NCBI GenBank assembly: GCA_007258455.2
Contig: VDFB02358134.1
Span: 217,181,152-217,245,151 of the forward strand
Reading direction: 5' to 3'
Source: Sequoia sempervirens
Taxonomy: Eukaryota; Streptophyta; Pinopsida; Cupressales; Cupressaceae
Length of the DNA stretch: 64,000 nt
Part shown: positions 1-11,423 of the stretch, one piece after another
Numbering within the stretch: position 1 is the stretch's first letter
Layout: each line of letters starts with the position of its first letter
Notes under the pieces: model-generated
Told to the model about the DNA's origin: nothing
Databases searched by the model: none
The model's input: the letters and a program-made list of their open reading frames with translations, nothing else
Made by a program: the position numbers and the translations under genes

Positions 1-1010
1 TCTCTTGATAAGTACAAGGAAAAGAAAGGTGGAAGGTCTATGACGCATATGTCTTGGGGAACTGAAAAAGTTAGGGCAAGCATGAAGGGTAAGACTCAAA
101 TATTTAATGATGCCCAATGTATTAACTGAAGTACCATCCAATTGGATCACTCCCTTCTCTAAAGGCTGATACTTTAGTCCAAGCTTGTCAGCAATCTCAT
201 TTGTAGAACTTGATATAGTACCTTCTTGTGTTGCAGCAGGTAGAACATATGGCAAAGGTGCAAAAGGTAGTATCTGCAAAGGGATATTTGCGTGAATCTT
301 TGGAAATATTGGCATTGGTAGCCTGGGAGCAAGTTTACCAGCTTGTAATAAGTTTTTTTCAGCTCTGATGGCTATTTCAAAGGCGTCTGGTAGAGAAACC
401 CCTCCCATTGATTGTATCATAATAGCTATATCACTGTTAAGAGCCCTCAATAAGTACAAAAATGCATACTCTGGAGGTAGTCTCACCGTCGTAGGGATTC
501 TATCCCAGGTCTTTTGAAACCTGAAGTTGAAGTTGTTCATCTACTCTTGAGGGGCTCTCTTAATTGTGGTTAATTGTTCTAATAGAGACAAGTTATCAGA
601 CCTGTCTTGAAATTGTTTATGCAACTTGTCTCCAAATTCATCCCAAGTTGCAATTGATCTGACTGCTAAACCCTTATACCATTGCATAGCTCTTCCATTC
701 AATGAACCAGCTAGTAATTTTTTTGCAACATCCTCTTGAGTTATGTGATGGACTCCGCATAATGAAGCCACATCTCTCATATGTTCAATCGAAGTGGTTT
801 AGTCTTCCCCTGTGAAAGTTGGCAGACTCTTCAGGGCTGCCATTGGGATGTCATTGTGTTGTGCCAAATTTAAAGGACTCCCTCCATTGAAAGCAATAAA
901 TGGTTGATTCCTTGGAGCAGCCATTAGAGGTAGCTGAGGTGGATTTACTGGTACATCAAAATGAGATCCTACAGATGGAGGGGTAGACTAAGTTCTTCTA
1001 TAACAAATAA
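1..1010 (-). pseudogene. Ty3/gypsy gag relic, cut by left window edge
   Basis: The minus strand encodes a retrotransposon Gag capsid-type domain. The clearest block (541-780) contains LLAGSLNGRAMQWYKGL and WDEFGDKLHKQF, the usual helix pattern of plant Ty3 gag (a W-Y-x-x-L followed by W-x-x-F...F). The same frame family continues leftward (RLPPEYAFLYLLRALNSDIA) and rightward (a proline-rich lead-in near 880-975). In-frame stops at about 541 and 800 break it. No zinc knuckle or pol is seen because the element leaves the window at base 1. With the primer site near 1240-1262 and the LTR to its right, this is the 5' end of a minus-strand element. Identity as gag is secure. The exact lineage is not. 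Confidence 0.75.
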
Positions 1011-1239
1011 TTGTTGTTTCTCTCCTCTTTGTTGCTCTTCCTTATCTTCTTGGTGGTGACAGCTACAAATATTCAAAAGGACTTGAGATGCTCCTTGTCT
1101 GAACTCTTCTCATAAACTATAGAAGGTGCAAATTTCTGGAGTTCTTCCTCTTTGTGGAGTCGCCAAGTATGCCAAATGACTTCTATAAAGTTTGGGAGTA
1201 GCTGGTTGCATACTAAACCAGCAATTTAATCTAATTTTT

Positions 1240-1262
1240 GTCCCACTAGGCATGCCAAAAAC
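1240..1262 (-). other. Probable primer-binding site of the leftmost Ty3 element
   Basis: On the minus strand, directly after the LTR end GGTGACAACA, comes GTTTTTGGCATGCCTAGTGG. A TGG-beginning block placed 0-6 nt after an LTR end is the expected position of a tRNA primer site. I could not assign the tRNA. Confidence 0.45.
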
Positions 1263-2241
1263 TGTTGTCACCTAGAAATTGCACCCTATGCACAGTGATG
1301 GAAACTAAGCTTTCTAGAGACACATGGGATCATTTCAAGGTTGTGGGTCACCTGAATTTGAAATGAACCTCCAGAGAAGGTTGGCTTCCTTTGAGTATCA
1401 CCTAAACTATCAATTCTATAATGCTAAAAGGAGAGGGAGTACATTCAAATGAAACTAAACTATGGTGATACACCGCATGATAAGAAATCTTGAAATGAAA
1501 CAAGAAGAAAATATGCTGGGAAACTTAATTGCAACTATTTCACATACTCAACACAACTTCTTTAAGACTTATGCATCATTCTTAACATGCTCGACCTACA
1601 TACACATCTTAGGAAGGAGAGATGAATGTCACAGCCTTAAGGTATGAGTGTAGACTTGTAAACTCAGTTAAAGACATGCATAATCAAAAGAAAAAATAAA
1701 GAAATGAGAGTAGTTCAAACATGAACACTAGCTTCCAAGGTAAACCCTGTGTCGTATTCCAGATTCCAGTTGAGTTACAAAACATACATTAGTTGAGAAA
1801 GGATTGATAAAAATCACTAACTCTTTTAGTGTATAATCCAAACACTTTTCAAAAAGGAAAAAAATGCCATATCTACAAAAGTGTGTCAGCCCCCTTAGGG
1901 TTTACAAAAATATCAGTCCTCTGAAAAAACTACCCTAAGATCTTTTGATTGAATTAAATGTTGTGTTCCTACGTGTCCTTGTTGTCTATGTCGGTAAAGA
2001 GTTATTGCCTGGAGAATCTCTTAGATCTTTTGTAGCTACTGCATTCATTTCTGATCCTCGTGTCCATGTTTGAACCTCCCTGTCGAGTGCTTTGAATGCC
2101 TTAGAGCCGATCCACGTTGATTTCACTTGGTTGATCTTCCTAGCACCTGGTTCGGCTGCCAACGATTCACTTGTATCTTTCTCTGATTGGCTGGGCACAT
2201 TCCACATGGATTCCCAGACAATCAAAAGTCCATTCAATCAG

Positions 2242-2286
2242 AATCGCATCTTGACGAGACATTGGAAGTGTCTCGCCGATGCGATT
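2242..2286. repeat. Near-perfect inverted repeat (hairpin)
   Basis: The left arm is 2242-2261 (AATCGCATC then GACGAGACA, with a TT bulge region). The loop is TTGGAAG. The right arm is 2269-2286 (TGTCTCG, CC, GATGCGATT). The stem is about 18 bp with one or two mismatches or bulges. A hairpin with the same core (GAGACACT/AGTGTCTC) sits at the matching place in the copia LTRs near 36350, 41992 and 60454. Confidence 0.75.
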
Positions 2287-3760
2287 TTTCCCCTCTGAAG
2301 CTATCGGCATAACATGACACTATCGATGAGAGCTCCTATCGAGTTTGCAAAGTCATACCGATATCACTAAAACCATTGCAAGACACATTTCTTTCACTGA
2401 GACATTATGACGAACTCCCCATTCTATCGGTGAGACTTATTGGGTTGGTGAGATATCATGTCAGCCTTCTTTCCTTAACCCCACTAAATTCACTTTGGAA
2501 AGACCATGCTGGGTCAACAAGACTTCATAGCGAAGCCCTCAGCCTCTTGGCGAGCTCCAATTCCACTTTAGCCAGAGCTTGCTCAGTCGGTGAGACCTTC
2601 CACCGACCTCCTCTTCATTCTCTGAATTCACTTCAACATATCGTTGGGCTCTTCATTCTTTGGTGAGACATTATCAGGTCAGGAAGAGATCATAGCGAAG
2701 GCACAATCTTTTGCTGAGCTCACTTGATTCCATCGCCAAGACATTCTCGACGATCAATGAGATTTTCACGCCGATGCCATTTTACTTCATTGAGACTTCC
2801 CCCGATCGACGAGATCCTTGACGAATTCAAAAATACTAAACCGAGGGCACAATCCCTTCGGCAGGACATAATGCCTTGGGCCAGACCTTGTCTCCTCGAC
2901 ATGACATCACACCAAATTCGCTAACTCTTCGGCGAGCTCCTTCATGTCGGTGAGACATCCTTACTTCGGCAAGACCTTATGCCGATGTCCTCTCTTTCGC
3001 CGAGGTCTTTTTTTTGTCAGCGAGACTCCTTTCGAAGCCAAAACACTTGTCGAGGCCCCCTTTATCTTTCGGCGAGAACATCTCCATTCGCCTAGACATT
3101 ACGGCGATTCCTCCATCCTTCACCAAAACCATCATCTCCTACTGAAGCCTCTTCATCTGTCGGCAAGACTCCTAAGTGTCGATGAGAGATATTACTGAAA
3201 GAAAAATGCTACCCTGAGACTCACCATTCCATCAGCGAGACATAATTCCTTCGCCAAGACATCATGGTGAAACCACTTTCTTTGGCCGAGACCACGAGCA
3301 AGTCGGGAAGACTTATAGCAATGCCCATTAGTCATACCGATACCCGCTTCCATCGCTGAGACTACACCATGTCAGCAAGACATTACCCCGATGGCTGGAG
3401 CTACATCGATATCAAATATGTCAAGGAGACCTTCTGCATTCGGTGAGACATTATGGCAAAGGAACCAACCTTTGCCAAGAGCCCATCCGTCTTGTCGGGG
3501 AGACATGACGATATCGGTAAGACCATTTGCCGAGGGCACAACCTCTTCCGAATGCATCATCCCCTTGCCAAAAACACTTCTTATCGGGGAGACTCCTATC
3601 AAGCTTCTTCATTGTCGCCGAAACATCAGCTTGTTGGCTAGACATTTGGCCGAGATGATTTTATTTCCCCGACACAACCATTTCCTCCGGATGATACCTT
3701 CATTCAGCGAGAGCTCCTTTTAGTCGGTGAGACAATCTGAAGGTCTTGGCAACTCTCTCC
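2287..3760. repeat. Degenerate CpG-rich array of TCGGCGAGAC / TCGCCGAGAC motifs
   Basis: The decamer YCGGYRAGAC and its partner TCGCCRAGAC recur several dozen times at irregular 19-50 bp spacing. They are often followed by ATTATG or ATCATA and CCGA. TCGGCGA and TCGCCGA are reverse complements, so the array is also rich in short inverted repeats. Many units differ at CpG positions (CGGTGAGAC, CGGCAAGAC), as expected from deamination. The array resembles 36380-37110, 42020-42750 and 60480-61210 in the copia LTRs. Confidence 0.75.
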
Positions 3761-3899
3761 TTAGATGATCTCATGCCGAACTTGAACAAGGAAGGCTCCC
3801 AAACTGAGTTCCCTGTGACCTATCATCAGATGCATGATTTTTCCCCCTTGTTGCGAATGCTCCATTTGGCCTTCTCAAACATCTGTCACATGATCTACT

Positions 3900-6161
3900 C
3901 TACCTAATTGAGCCCATAGCTGAAAGTTGGGCAATAGTAAGCTTAGTTTTGCAATCACTACAAAATTTAAAGATGAGGTTGTGCCTTTATATATTTGTGG
4001 ACTTGTGTTAGGAAGTCCATATTTGTAAGACTATAAAGCTATCTTCTTTAGGGAGGAAAAAAAGTATCACCTATTTAAGGATGGGATTGAATATATTGTA
4101 CGTGCACACAGAGTAAAAACTAGTCTTGCATTAATTAATGTTGGTTAGATGAAAAGATTAGTGAACTCCAATAAAAACTTTGTGTTAATGCTTGTTAAGG
4201 CCAAAGAAGATGAAACATCTGAGGTGTTTAGAGGAAGTGATCCTAAACATAAGGCTGAATTGGTCAAAGTTTTTTCCGCATATGATGACTTGTTTCAGGA
4301 ACTAAAAGGATTGCCTCCTAAAAGAGATATTCAACATGAAATTCAATTGCAGTAGGATGTGCCACTACCTAATATTGGCATGTACTATTTGTCTGTCATG
4401 CAAAATGAAGAAATATAAAAGAAATTTCAGGAGCTTCTCAATGGAGGAGTGATTTGTCTAAGTACATCACCTTGTGGTTCTTCGATCGTTTTGGTTCCAA
4501 AGAAAAATGGAACATGGAGGATGTGCATCGACTTCAGGGCACTCAACAAAATCACCATCAAAAATAGGTATCTGCTTCCTAGAATTGATGACTTGCTTAA
4601 TTAGCTTAAGCATGCAATTTATTTCTCTAAATTGGATTTGCAAAGTGGTTATCATCAGATTAGAATTGGAGAGGATGATATTTGGAAGACTGCTTTCAAG
4701 ACAAAACATGGACTTTATGAATGGATGGTTAAGCCCTTTGGGCTTACCAATGTACCCGCTACATTCATGCAAGTCATGAATGATATCTTCCATCCTTACA
4801 TCGATGATTTTTTTATTGTATATCTTGATGATATCCTAGTTTTTAGCAAGTCTTAGGAAGACCATGTAAGTCATGTTTAATTTTTTTTTGATGTACTAAG
4901 AAAAGAAAAACTCTATGTAAAGATGTCTAAATGCAAGTTTTCAAAGACATCTCTTGTGTACTTAGGTTATATCGTAGGGAATAGTCAATTGAAAGTTGAC
5001 CCTGTGAAGGTTGAGGCAATTGTAAACTAGCCTGAACCAAGTACTGTAACCGAAGTCAGGAGTTTTTTGGGTGTTGTCCAGTACTGGAGGAAGTTTATTG
5101 CAAAATTCTCCTTCATCGCATCACCATTGAATGCATTAACAAGTACTAAGATAACTTTTCAGTGGGGAGAACCACAATAAAAGGCCTTTGACACACTAAA
5201 GGAAAAGTTAAGTACTGCACCAGTCCTAGCTCTACCAGATTTGTACCAACCATTTGACATTGAAACAGATGCGAGTGGATTCGCCATGGGAACAGTATTG
5301 ACACAAGGAGGTAAGTCGATCTGTTACCACTTTGAAAAAAAATTTGGCGCAGTAAGTAATTATCCAACTTACGATAAAGAACTTTACACTTTAGTACAAA
5401 GTGTTAAAAAATGGAAACATTATATAATGGGCAAGGAAACAGTAATATATACTGATCATCAACCATTGCAATATCTGCATTCACAAACTAAGTTGCAGCA
5501 AAGTATGCATTTCAAATGGATGGGATTTTTACAGTAGTTTCACTTAGTCATTAAGTAAAGAAAGGAGCCTATAACAAAGTAGCTGATATTCTTTCTAGAC
5601 CTCTAGTTTCTAATGCTTTGATAATCCTTAAAAATAGTTCTATGATGAATGCAAGTTTTGAAGAACAATATGCTACTGATGAAAATTTTAAGGATATCTA
5701 TGCAACTCTAATCCAAGGAAAACAAGTAGAAGAAAAGGATTACGATGTGAATGATAAACTCTTGTATCACTTAGGAAAATTATGCATTCAAATGAATTAA
5801 CAAGCACATGTAATTAGAGAGGAACACACATCGCTAATTGCATGACATTTTGGGGTTAGTAAAACTTTGGCACAGCTACATAAATATTGCTATTGGCCTC
5901 GAATGCAATAAATTGTAACAAAATATATTAAGGGATGTGTGATGTGTGCAACTAGCAAACCAAGTAATAGGAAATTGGGGTTGTACACACCTTTATCTAT
6001 ACCGTCTTGACCATGGGAAAGTGCATCTATGTATTTTTTTGGGGGGTTACCTATGTCTAGGAAAGGGAATGACTATTTGTATGTAGTAGTTGATCGGCTC
6101 AGCAAGATGTGTATTCTTATACCATGTAAAAAGAAAATTACTGCTGAACTGACAGCTCATA
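3900..6161 (+). pseudogene. Ty3/gypsy pol relic, part 1: protease end, RT, RNase H, start of integrase
   Basis: Domains run in order on the plus strand. The protease C-end carries LVLGSPYL (about 3995). Reverse transcriptase (about 4440-4860) has [27 protein letters not shown] and the catalytic YLDD at 4821-4832. RNase H (about 5160-5540) has ETDASG near 5265 and YTDHQPLQYL near 5450. The integrase HHCC finger (about 5810-5960) ends in CVMC, and the catalytic core begins with VVVDRLSKM near 6087. Stops replace expected Gln or Trp codons (TAG at 4353, 4855 and about 5027; TAA near 5179). The reading is cut at 6161 by the nested element and continues in frame at 11424. The left end meets the LTR of another element. 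Non-functional. Confidence 0.88.
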
Positions 6162-7549
6162 TGTAATGTCCTCGTTTTAGCTAACGTTGTTTGTTGAGGA
6201 GTGAGCCTATCAATTTGACCCTCGTAGGCTGACAATTTTGATTAGAGGGTTTTCCATGGTAGTTATCTAGAGTTTTGAGACATCGCTCCATCAGTTGATT
6301 CAGGTTTGGGCCTTTGCAGAGACTTACAAAGTGATATTCAGAATCTTACTATTTATAGTAAGTCAGGCAGAAAAGGGTTATTATTTCTAGCAGGACACCT
6401 AGTTCAGTTGGTCATCTCAGTTTCAACCTAGTTTGATAGTTTGATGAGCAAACGGTCATTAAGGGAGCATTTAATAATAATTAAATAATTATTATTATGA
6501 CTTTATCTTATAAAGTCACTTTAAGTGAAATATTAATTAATGGCGAATTATAAAGTATTTAATACTTTATAATAGTGGAGTAATATTAATATTAAATGAG
6601 TATTTATTACTCAATTAAAAAGGATGACATTTATTAATGAAATTGCCTAATTTCAAAAGAGGCGAATTTTATATTATTAAATGCATTTAAATTTCTTTTT
6701 TCAAGGGGGTCGAATTTTTGAGAGAGGTATTTATTTCTCAAAGACAGAATAGAACTCATTATTGATTGATTATTCAATTTTTTTCTTTTCTCTCTGAGAA
6801 CATTCAGAGTTGGAGAAACAAGGGTTTTTGCAATTAGGTTTTGGAGAACATCAACTCTTCAAAATCAGACATACTGAGGTTGTGAAATATCAGATGAAGC
6901 TTGTCCATCAAAGTGGCTTTATTCAAAATTCACAACAGAGCATATTTGTGAGATTTCAGATTGGGGTTTCAGTCTTCAGTTGGATCGATTTCTTCTAGAA
7001 AGAGATTCTCCTTTAGTGGTGATTTACAATGTTCATCTGGCACCCTTTTCAAGGTCATGCAGATTTTTACTTGTTGGTTATTGGGTTGTACCTTTTTTTG
7101 CAAGGCCGTACTTCACCTACAAGAAAAAATGCCTTGCCTTTATGCACTATGACTTCACCATAGTACACGCCTTGGTCTTTGGACTAGTCTACACTCACTT
7201 TGAGGCTAGAGAAGTCAAAATCTAAGGCTGGTCGTACCATTCTTCGTCATTTAGATGGCTACAAATAAGCCAAGTTTTTAAAATAAAAGTGTTGCCTTTT
7301 TACTTGCATGTATGTATTTCTTCATTGTACTCATCCAGAAAATTAATAGAAGCATTCGCCATCAGCCTAGGAGTGGTTTTGTTTCGCCATTTGTAGTTTT
7401 GAATTTTATATTTATTTTAGAGTATTTATGCAAAATCGCATCATTTCAATATATTGAAAAAACCATAAAAAATACAAGAAAACACCAAAACAAACAAAAA
7501 CTTGCATTTACATCAGTAGTTGGGGTTGAGAGACACCGAGTCTCTTACA
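6162..7549 (+). repeat. 5' LTR of the gag-protease element
   Basis: 1388 bp with TG..CA ends, aligned along its length with 10019-11418. It is flanked on the left by TCATA and on the right, after one base, by the primer site. ORFs within it are LTR sequence, not genes. Confidence 0.92.
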
Positions 7550-7550
7550 G

Positions 7551-7562
7551 TGGTATCAGAGC
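7551..7562 (+). other. Primer-binding site, tRNA-Met type
   Basis: TGGTATCAGAGC lies one base after the LTR end. This is the standard sequence complementary to the 3' end of plant initiator tRNA-Met. Confidence 0.92.
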
Positions 7563-7620
7563 ATAGTTTTCTTGCCATCCTATGCTTTTTTAGATAAATT
7601 GTGCTTTTTTATGCTTTTTC

Positions 7621-8990
7621 ATGAGCAGAGGCATTATATTCTATACCAAGGGTAGCAGAACAGGCAAAGTAGAGGATTGGACAGGTCCACCTATTCCAGA
7701 AGGTGATATAGTATCAAGGGTTCTGGGTATACATAGATCCAGTTCTAGCAGCAGTAAGAATAGTGTCACTACATTGATGGTAGATCGAGAGGTTTTGACA
7801 GAGACTCATAGGGATCTAGGGAAAGAGCATGTCAGAGGTGATATTTTTGATGACGAGTTCAGAAAAAAGAATGATAACATGATGGACATGATGTCTCAGC
7901 TTATCGGAACAATGAGACAACATTCACCAAAACAACATGTCTTCCAGCTAGGGAAATCTAGCATGACTACAGGTGTGGAGCAACCATAGGTGTTAGTACC
8001 CCAGCAGGCATCTTTCAATGTTCCTGAATGTAGGCCTGGAAAACCTACTTTCCTTGCCAGAGAGGTCCCTTCAGTTCAATGGGCAGAGCATCCAGTCCCA
8101 TAGCTGGAGTTTCAGATGCCCCAGGGTATGTCAATGGCTCCTGAGATCAGGCAGTCTTTGTCTTTTCACGAGTTTATGGATGTGCATAGACCTAGAGGTG
8201 GAGGTAGATTTGAGCGTAGAGCTCCCTAGTACCAGCAACCACCACCACAGGTGAACTGAGATCTTCAGTATGCAGTGAGTAAGATCATCTTGCCCTATTT
8301 TGATGGCTCAGATAAAATCTTAGCAAGGTCTTGGGTTCAGAAGTTAGACAATTATTTATCTCTGAGACCCATATAGGAGGATGAGGCCATTAAGTTTGCT
8401 ACACTACATCTTGATGGGTTGGCACATGAATGGTGGCATCATGGCATGTATACACTGGGTCATCACACGGTTACCACTTATCAAGAGTTCACAAGCAGGC
8501 TCATAGAGAATTTTGACAAAAAGGATCTAGAACTTTACTTCAGGGAGCTAGCTCAACACAGGTAGACAAGTAGTTTGGATACCTACATCAGTGAATGGTG
8601 AAAGGTATTTTAGAAAGGAGACTTTTTATCTTGTTTATTGAGGGGCTATATGAGCCTATGAGAGGTTGGGTCAAAGCATTTGATCCCCCTACTCTTCAGG
8701 AGGCAATGCAGAAGGCAGGGAGTATGGAGCTTGTTGCTCCAAAGAAACAATTTAAGCCTAAAACAAACACCTTGCCTGTTGAGGAGAGTCATACACTAGT
8801 TGCAAAACAAAAAAAGAAAACAACAGCAAGAATTGATGATGCAACTCATGATGAATTGAGAAGGAAACAACTATGTTACTAGTGCAAGGAACCCTACAGC
8901 AAGGAGCATGATTGTCCTTTGAGACCAAAGGGCAGAGCCAACCACGCCATTTGGTTTTACTATGAAGATGTTGAGTTTGAGGATTCATAC
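7621..8990 (+). pseudogene. gag with plant Ty3 zinc knuckle
   Basis: The start is ATG at 7621, 58 nt after the primer site. The N-part has a Ser-rich stretch and a polar helix (KKNDNMMDMMSQLIGTMRQ). The capsid-type core at about 8260-8600 carries LPYFDGSD, WVQKLDNYL, DEAIKFATLHLDGLAHEWW and FTSRLIENF, diagnostic of Ty3 gag. The core continues in another frame at 8595-8880 (EGLYEPMRGWVKAFDPPTL). The knuckle is CKEPYSKEHDC with its first Cys upstream (CX2CX7HXC) near 8874-8915. Stops at 7987, about 8374, 8563 and 8880 and a frameshift near 8600 disable it. Most stops are TAG where CAG is expected. Confidence 0.85.
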
Positions 8991-9019
8991 TAGCAGGTTG
9001 TTTCAAAACATGCAGAGGC

Positions 9020-9470
9020 TAGGAATGCCTCTATGGAGTTTTGGCCCAATGCCAACTTGTCCCCATTGGTATTATCTGCTAGTGTACAAGATGATTCATT
9101 CAGGTTCAGGGGATTAGTGGATGGACAACGATGTATTGCTATGCTTGACACCGGAGCCACACACAATTTTATTGATGAGAGCTTTGTCAGTAGATGCAGA
9201 CTCTAGACAGAGAACCTCACTAGATTTAGAGTTCGGGTGGTGGATGGATATACCCTCACTTGCACTTGAGGAATTTGTAATCTCACCCTCATGCTGAATG
9301 ATTATGAGTTGCAGGTGGACTTTTATGTGGTCAACCTGGGTGGGATGGATTTAGTGTTGGGTATGAGATGGCTTCAGGACATTAGTTTGTTCACCCTCAA
9401 CTTTCCTAAAATGGAGATGTGATTTGAGATACAAGGCAAGAAATATGTGTTGAGGGGGATTACAAATGGG
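9020..9470 (+). pseudogene. Retropepsin-type aspartic protease
   Basis: The active-site motif is LDTGATHNFID, with DTGA at 9147-9158. It follows the lead-in FRGLVDGQRCIAM. The second conserved block is VNLGGMDLVLGMRWL near 9325-9375, the usual plant Ty3 protease signature. Stops near 9205, 9268 and 9420 interrupt it. It lies directly downstream of the gag knuckle, the standard order. The catalytic motif itself is intact. Confidence 0.85.
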
Positions 9471-9902
9471 AGCCTACACTCTATCTCTCTCATTAGTGGG
9501 AAGAGTGAGAAGGTAGAGAAGGATTTTGCACAGATTGGGTATGGTTTTGGATCCTACTCTCTTGAACCTAGTCTGGAGATGAGTGATGATAGTGTTTGGG
9601 ATCCTACTTGTGCACTAGGATTTAAGACTCAGCTTTTAGAGGAGTTTCACAGTGTGTGCATGGTGCATAGTGCATATGGTTTCACGTTTGACCCACACGT
9701 ATACAATTTGTTTCAGGTCCATAGTTATGGAATGCACATGCTTGATATGTTGGATGACAGTATATCTCGTGTAGTTTTAGGGAGTAAGTGTTGCTTGCAG
9801 TTTGACTTGCTCCTTCCTGAGTTTCTTCATCCTATGACTGGCAACGCTGATGTTGATAGGGGATGGCATTCTATTTCAACTGGCCAGTTGTGGGAGTTAT
9901 AG
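9447..9902 (+). CDS. Open frame of unknown function between protease and 3' LTR
   Basis: This is a 151-codon frame in phase with the C-end of the protease and open to a TAG at 9900. A canonical Ty3 element would have reverse transcriptase here, but I see none of the RT motifs. It contains GITNGSLHSISLISG, which resembles the spacer after the protease in plant Ty3 pol, and then unrecognised sequence with several Cys, His and Met residues. It is most likely a degenerate spacer left after pol loss. Confidence 0.4.
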   Translation: MLRGITNGSLHSISLISGKSEKVEKDFAQIGYGFGSYSLEPSLEMSDDSVWDPTCALGFKTQLLEEFHSVCMVHSAYGFTFDPHVYNLFQVHSYGMHMLDMLDDSISRVVLGSKCCLQFDLLLPEFLHPMTGNADVDRGWHSISTGQLWEL

Positions 9903-10002
9903 GAGTCAATTGTGGCTATCAGGGACATTAACTGACACTACCCTTGGGATCCAGGTGGTGTGGTGCATTTTTATTTGCAGAGATTGATTGAGGACAAGCA
10001 AT

Positions 10003-10018
10003 TTCAAGGAGGGCAGAC
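10003..10018 (+). other. Polypurine tract
   Basis: CAAGGAGGGCAGAC directly precedes the 3' LTR start TGTAATG at 10019. This is the position of the plus-strand primer. Confidence 0.75.
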
Positions 10019-11418
10019 TGTAATGTCCCCGTTTTAGCTGATGTTGTTTGTTGAGGAGTGAGCCTATCAATTTGACCCTTGTAGGCTGACAGTTTTGATT
10101 AGAGGGTTGTCCATGGTAGTTATCCAGAGTTTAGAGACATCACTCCATCAGTTGATTCAGGTTTGGGCCTTTGTAGAGACTTACAAAGTGATATTCAAAC
10201 ACTTACTATTTATAGTAAGTTAGGTAGACAGGGGTTACTATTTCTGGCAGGGCACCTGGTTCAGTTGGTCATCTTAGTTTCGACCCAATTTGATAGTCTG
10301 ATGAGCAAACAGTGAATAAGGGAGCATTTAATAATAATTAAATAATTATTATTATGACTTTATATTATAAAAGTCACTTTAAGTGAAATATTAAAATATT
10401 AATTAATGGTGAATTATAAAGTATTTAATACTTTATAATAGTGGAGTAATATTAATATTAAATGAGTATTTATTACTCATTTAAAAAGGACGCTATTTAT
10501 TAATGAAATTGCCTAAGTTCAAAAGAGGCGAATTTTATATTATTAAATGCATTTAAATTGCTTTTTTGAAGGGGGTCAAATTTTTTAGAGAGGTATTTTT
10601 TTCTCAAAGACAGAATAGAGCTCATTATTGATTGATTATTCAAATTTTGTCTTTTCTCTCTGAGAACATTTGGAGTTGGAGAAACAAGGGTTTCTGCAAT
10701 TAGGTTTTGGAGAACGTCAACTCTTCAGAATCAGACATACTGAGGCTGTGAAATATTAGTTGAAGCTTGTCCATCAAAGTGGCTTTATTCAAAAGTCACA
10801 ACAGAGCATATTTGTGAGATTTTAGATTGGGGTTTCAGTCTTTAGTTGGATCAATTTCTTCCAGAAAGAGATTCTCCTTCAGTGGCAATTTACAATGTTC
10901 ATATGGCACCCTTTTCAAGGTTGTACAAATTTGTACTTGCTGGTTATTGGGTCGTACCTTTTTGCTGCAAGGCCATACTTCATCTACAAGAAAAAACACA
11001 TTTCCTTTTTGCACTCTAACTTCACCATAGTGGACGCCTTGGTCTCTAGAGTAGTCTACACTCACTTCGAGGCTGGAGAAGTCAAAATCTAAGGCTGGAC
11101 GTACCATTCTTCTTCATTCAGGCGGCTACAAATAAGCCATGTTTTTAAAATAAAAGTGTTACCTTTTTACTTGCATGTATGCATTTTTTCATTGTACTCA
11201 TCCAAAAAATTAATAGAAGCATTCACCATCAGCCTAGGAGTGTTTTTGCTTTTCCATCTGTAGTTTTGAATTTTATATTTATTTTAGAATATTTTTATGC
11301 AAAATTGCATCATTTCAATATATTGCAAAAACCACAAAAATTACAAGAAAATGCCAAAACAAACAAAAACTTTCATTTACGTCAGTAGCTGGGGTTGAAA
11401 GACACCAGGTCTCTTACA
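10019..11418 (+). repeat. 3' LTR of the gag-protease element
   Basis: 1400 bp, TG..CA, homologous to 6162-7549 with scattered substitutions and small indels (for example an extra AAAATATT-type block near 10390). The clear divergence between the two LTRs indicates an old insertion. Confidence 0.92.
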
Positions 11419-11423
11419 TCATA

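Larger units (their letters stand above)
1263..3890 (-). repeat. Long 5' LTR (inferred bounds) of the leftmost Ty3 element
   Basis: The minus-strand ends read TGTGACAG... and ...GGTGACAACA, so they have TG..CA termini. The left end touches the primer site and the gag leader. The right end is inferred from the last CA before plus-strand Ty3 pol coding starts near 3900. The partner LTR lies outside the window, so neither the length (about 2.6 kb) nor a target duplication can be confirmed. Most of the right half is a CpG-rich degenerate array. ORFs inside it (for example 3391-3723) come from the array and are not genes. Confidence 0.5.
6162..11418 (+). mobile_element. Complete gag-protease-only LTR retrotransposon (TR-GAG-like)
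   Basis: Both LTRs start TGTAATGTCC and end CTCTTACA. The 5-bp target duplication TCATA flanks the element at 6157-6161 and 11419-11423. A tRNA-Met primer site follows the 5' LTR and a purine tract precedes the 3' LTR. The 2.47 kb interior holds gag, a CX2CX7HXC knuckle and an aspartic protease, then a short tail with no reverse transcriptase, RNase H or integrase. The element sits inside the integrase core of the surrounding Ty3 pol, between the first catalytic Asp and the VFDQ motif. It would have needed enzymes from another element to move. Confidence 0.9.

Noticed and set aside
2092..3723. Overlapping plus- and minus-strand ORFs of 60-110 codons as small genes
   Set aside because: They lie in the CpG-rich LTR array, where repeat units are poor in stops. 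The translations show only repeat periodicity.
2287..3760. CRISPR-like array
   Set aside because: Units are degenerate, spacing is irregular (19-50 bp), there are no unique equal-length spacers, and the context is plant retrotransposon DNA.
7551..7562. tRNA gene fragment (also 41410-41421)
   Set aside because: Only 12 bases complementary to a tRNA end, next to an LTR end. These are retrotransposon primer sites.
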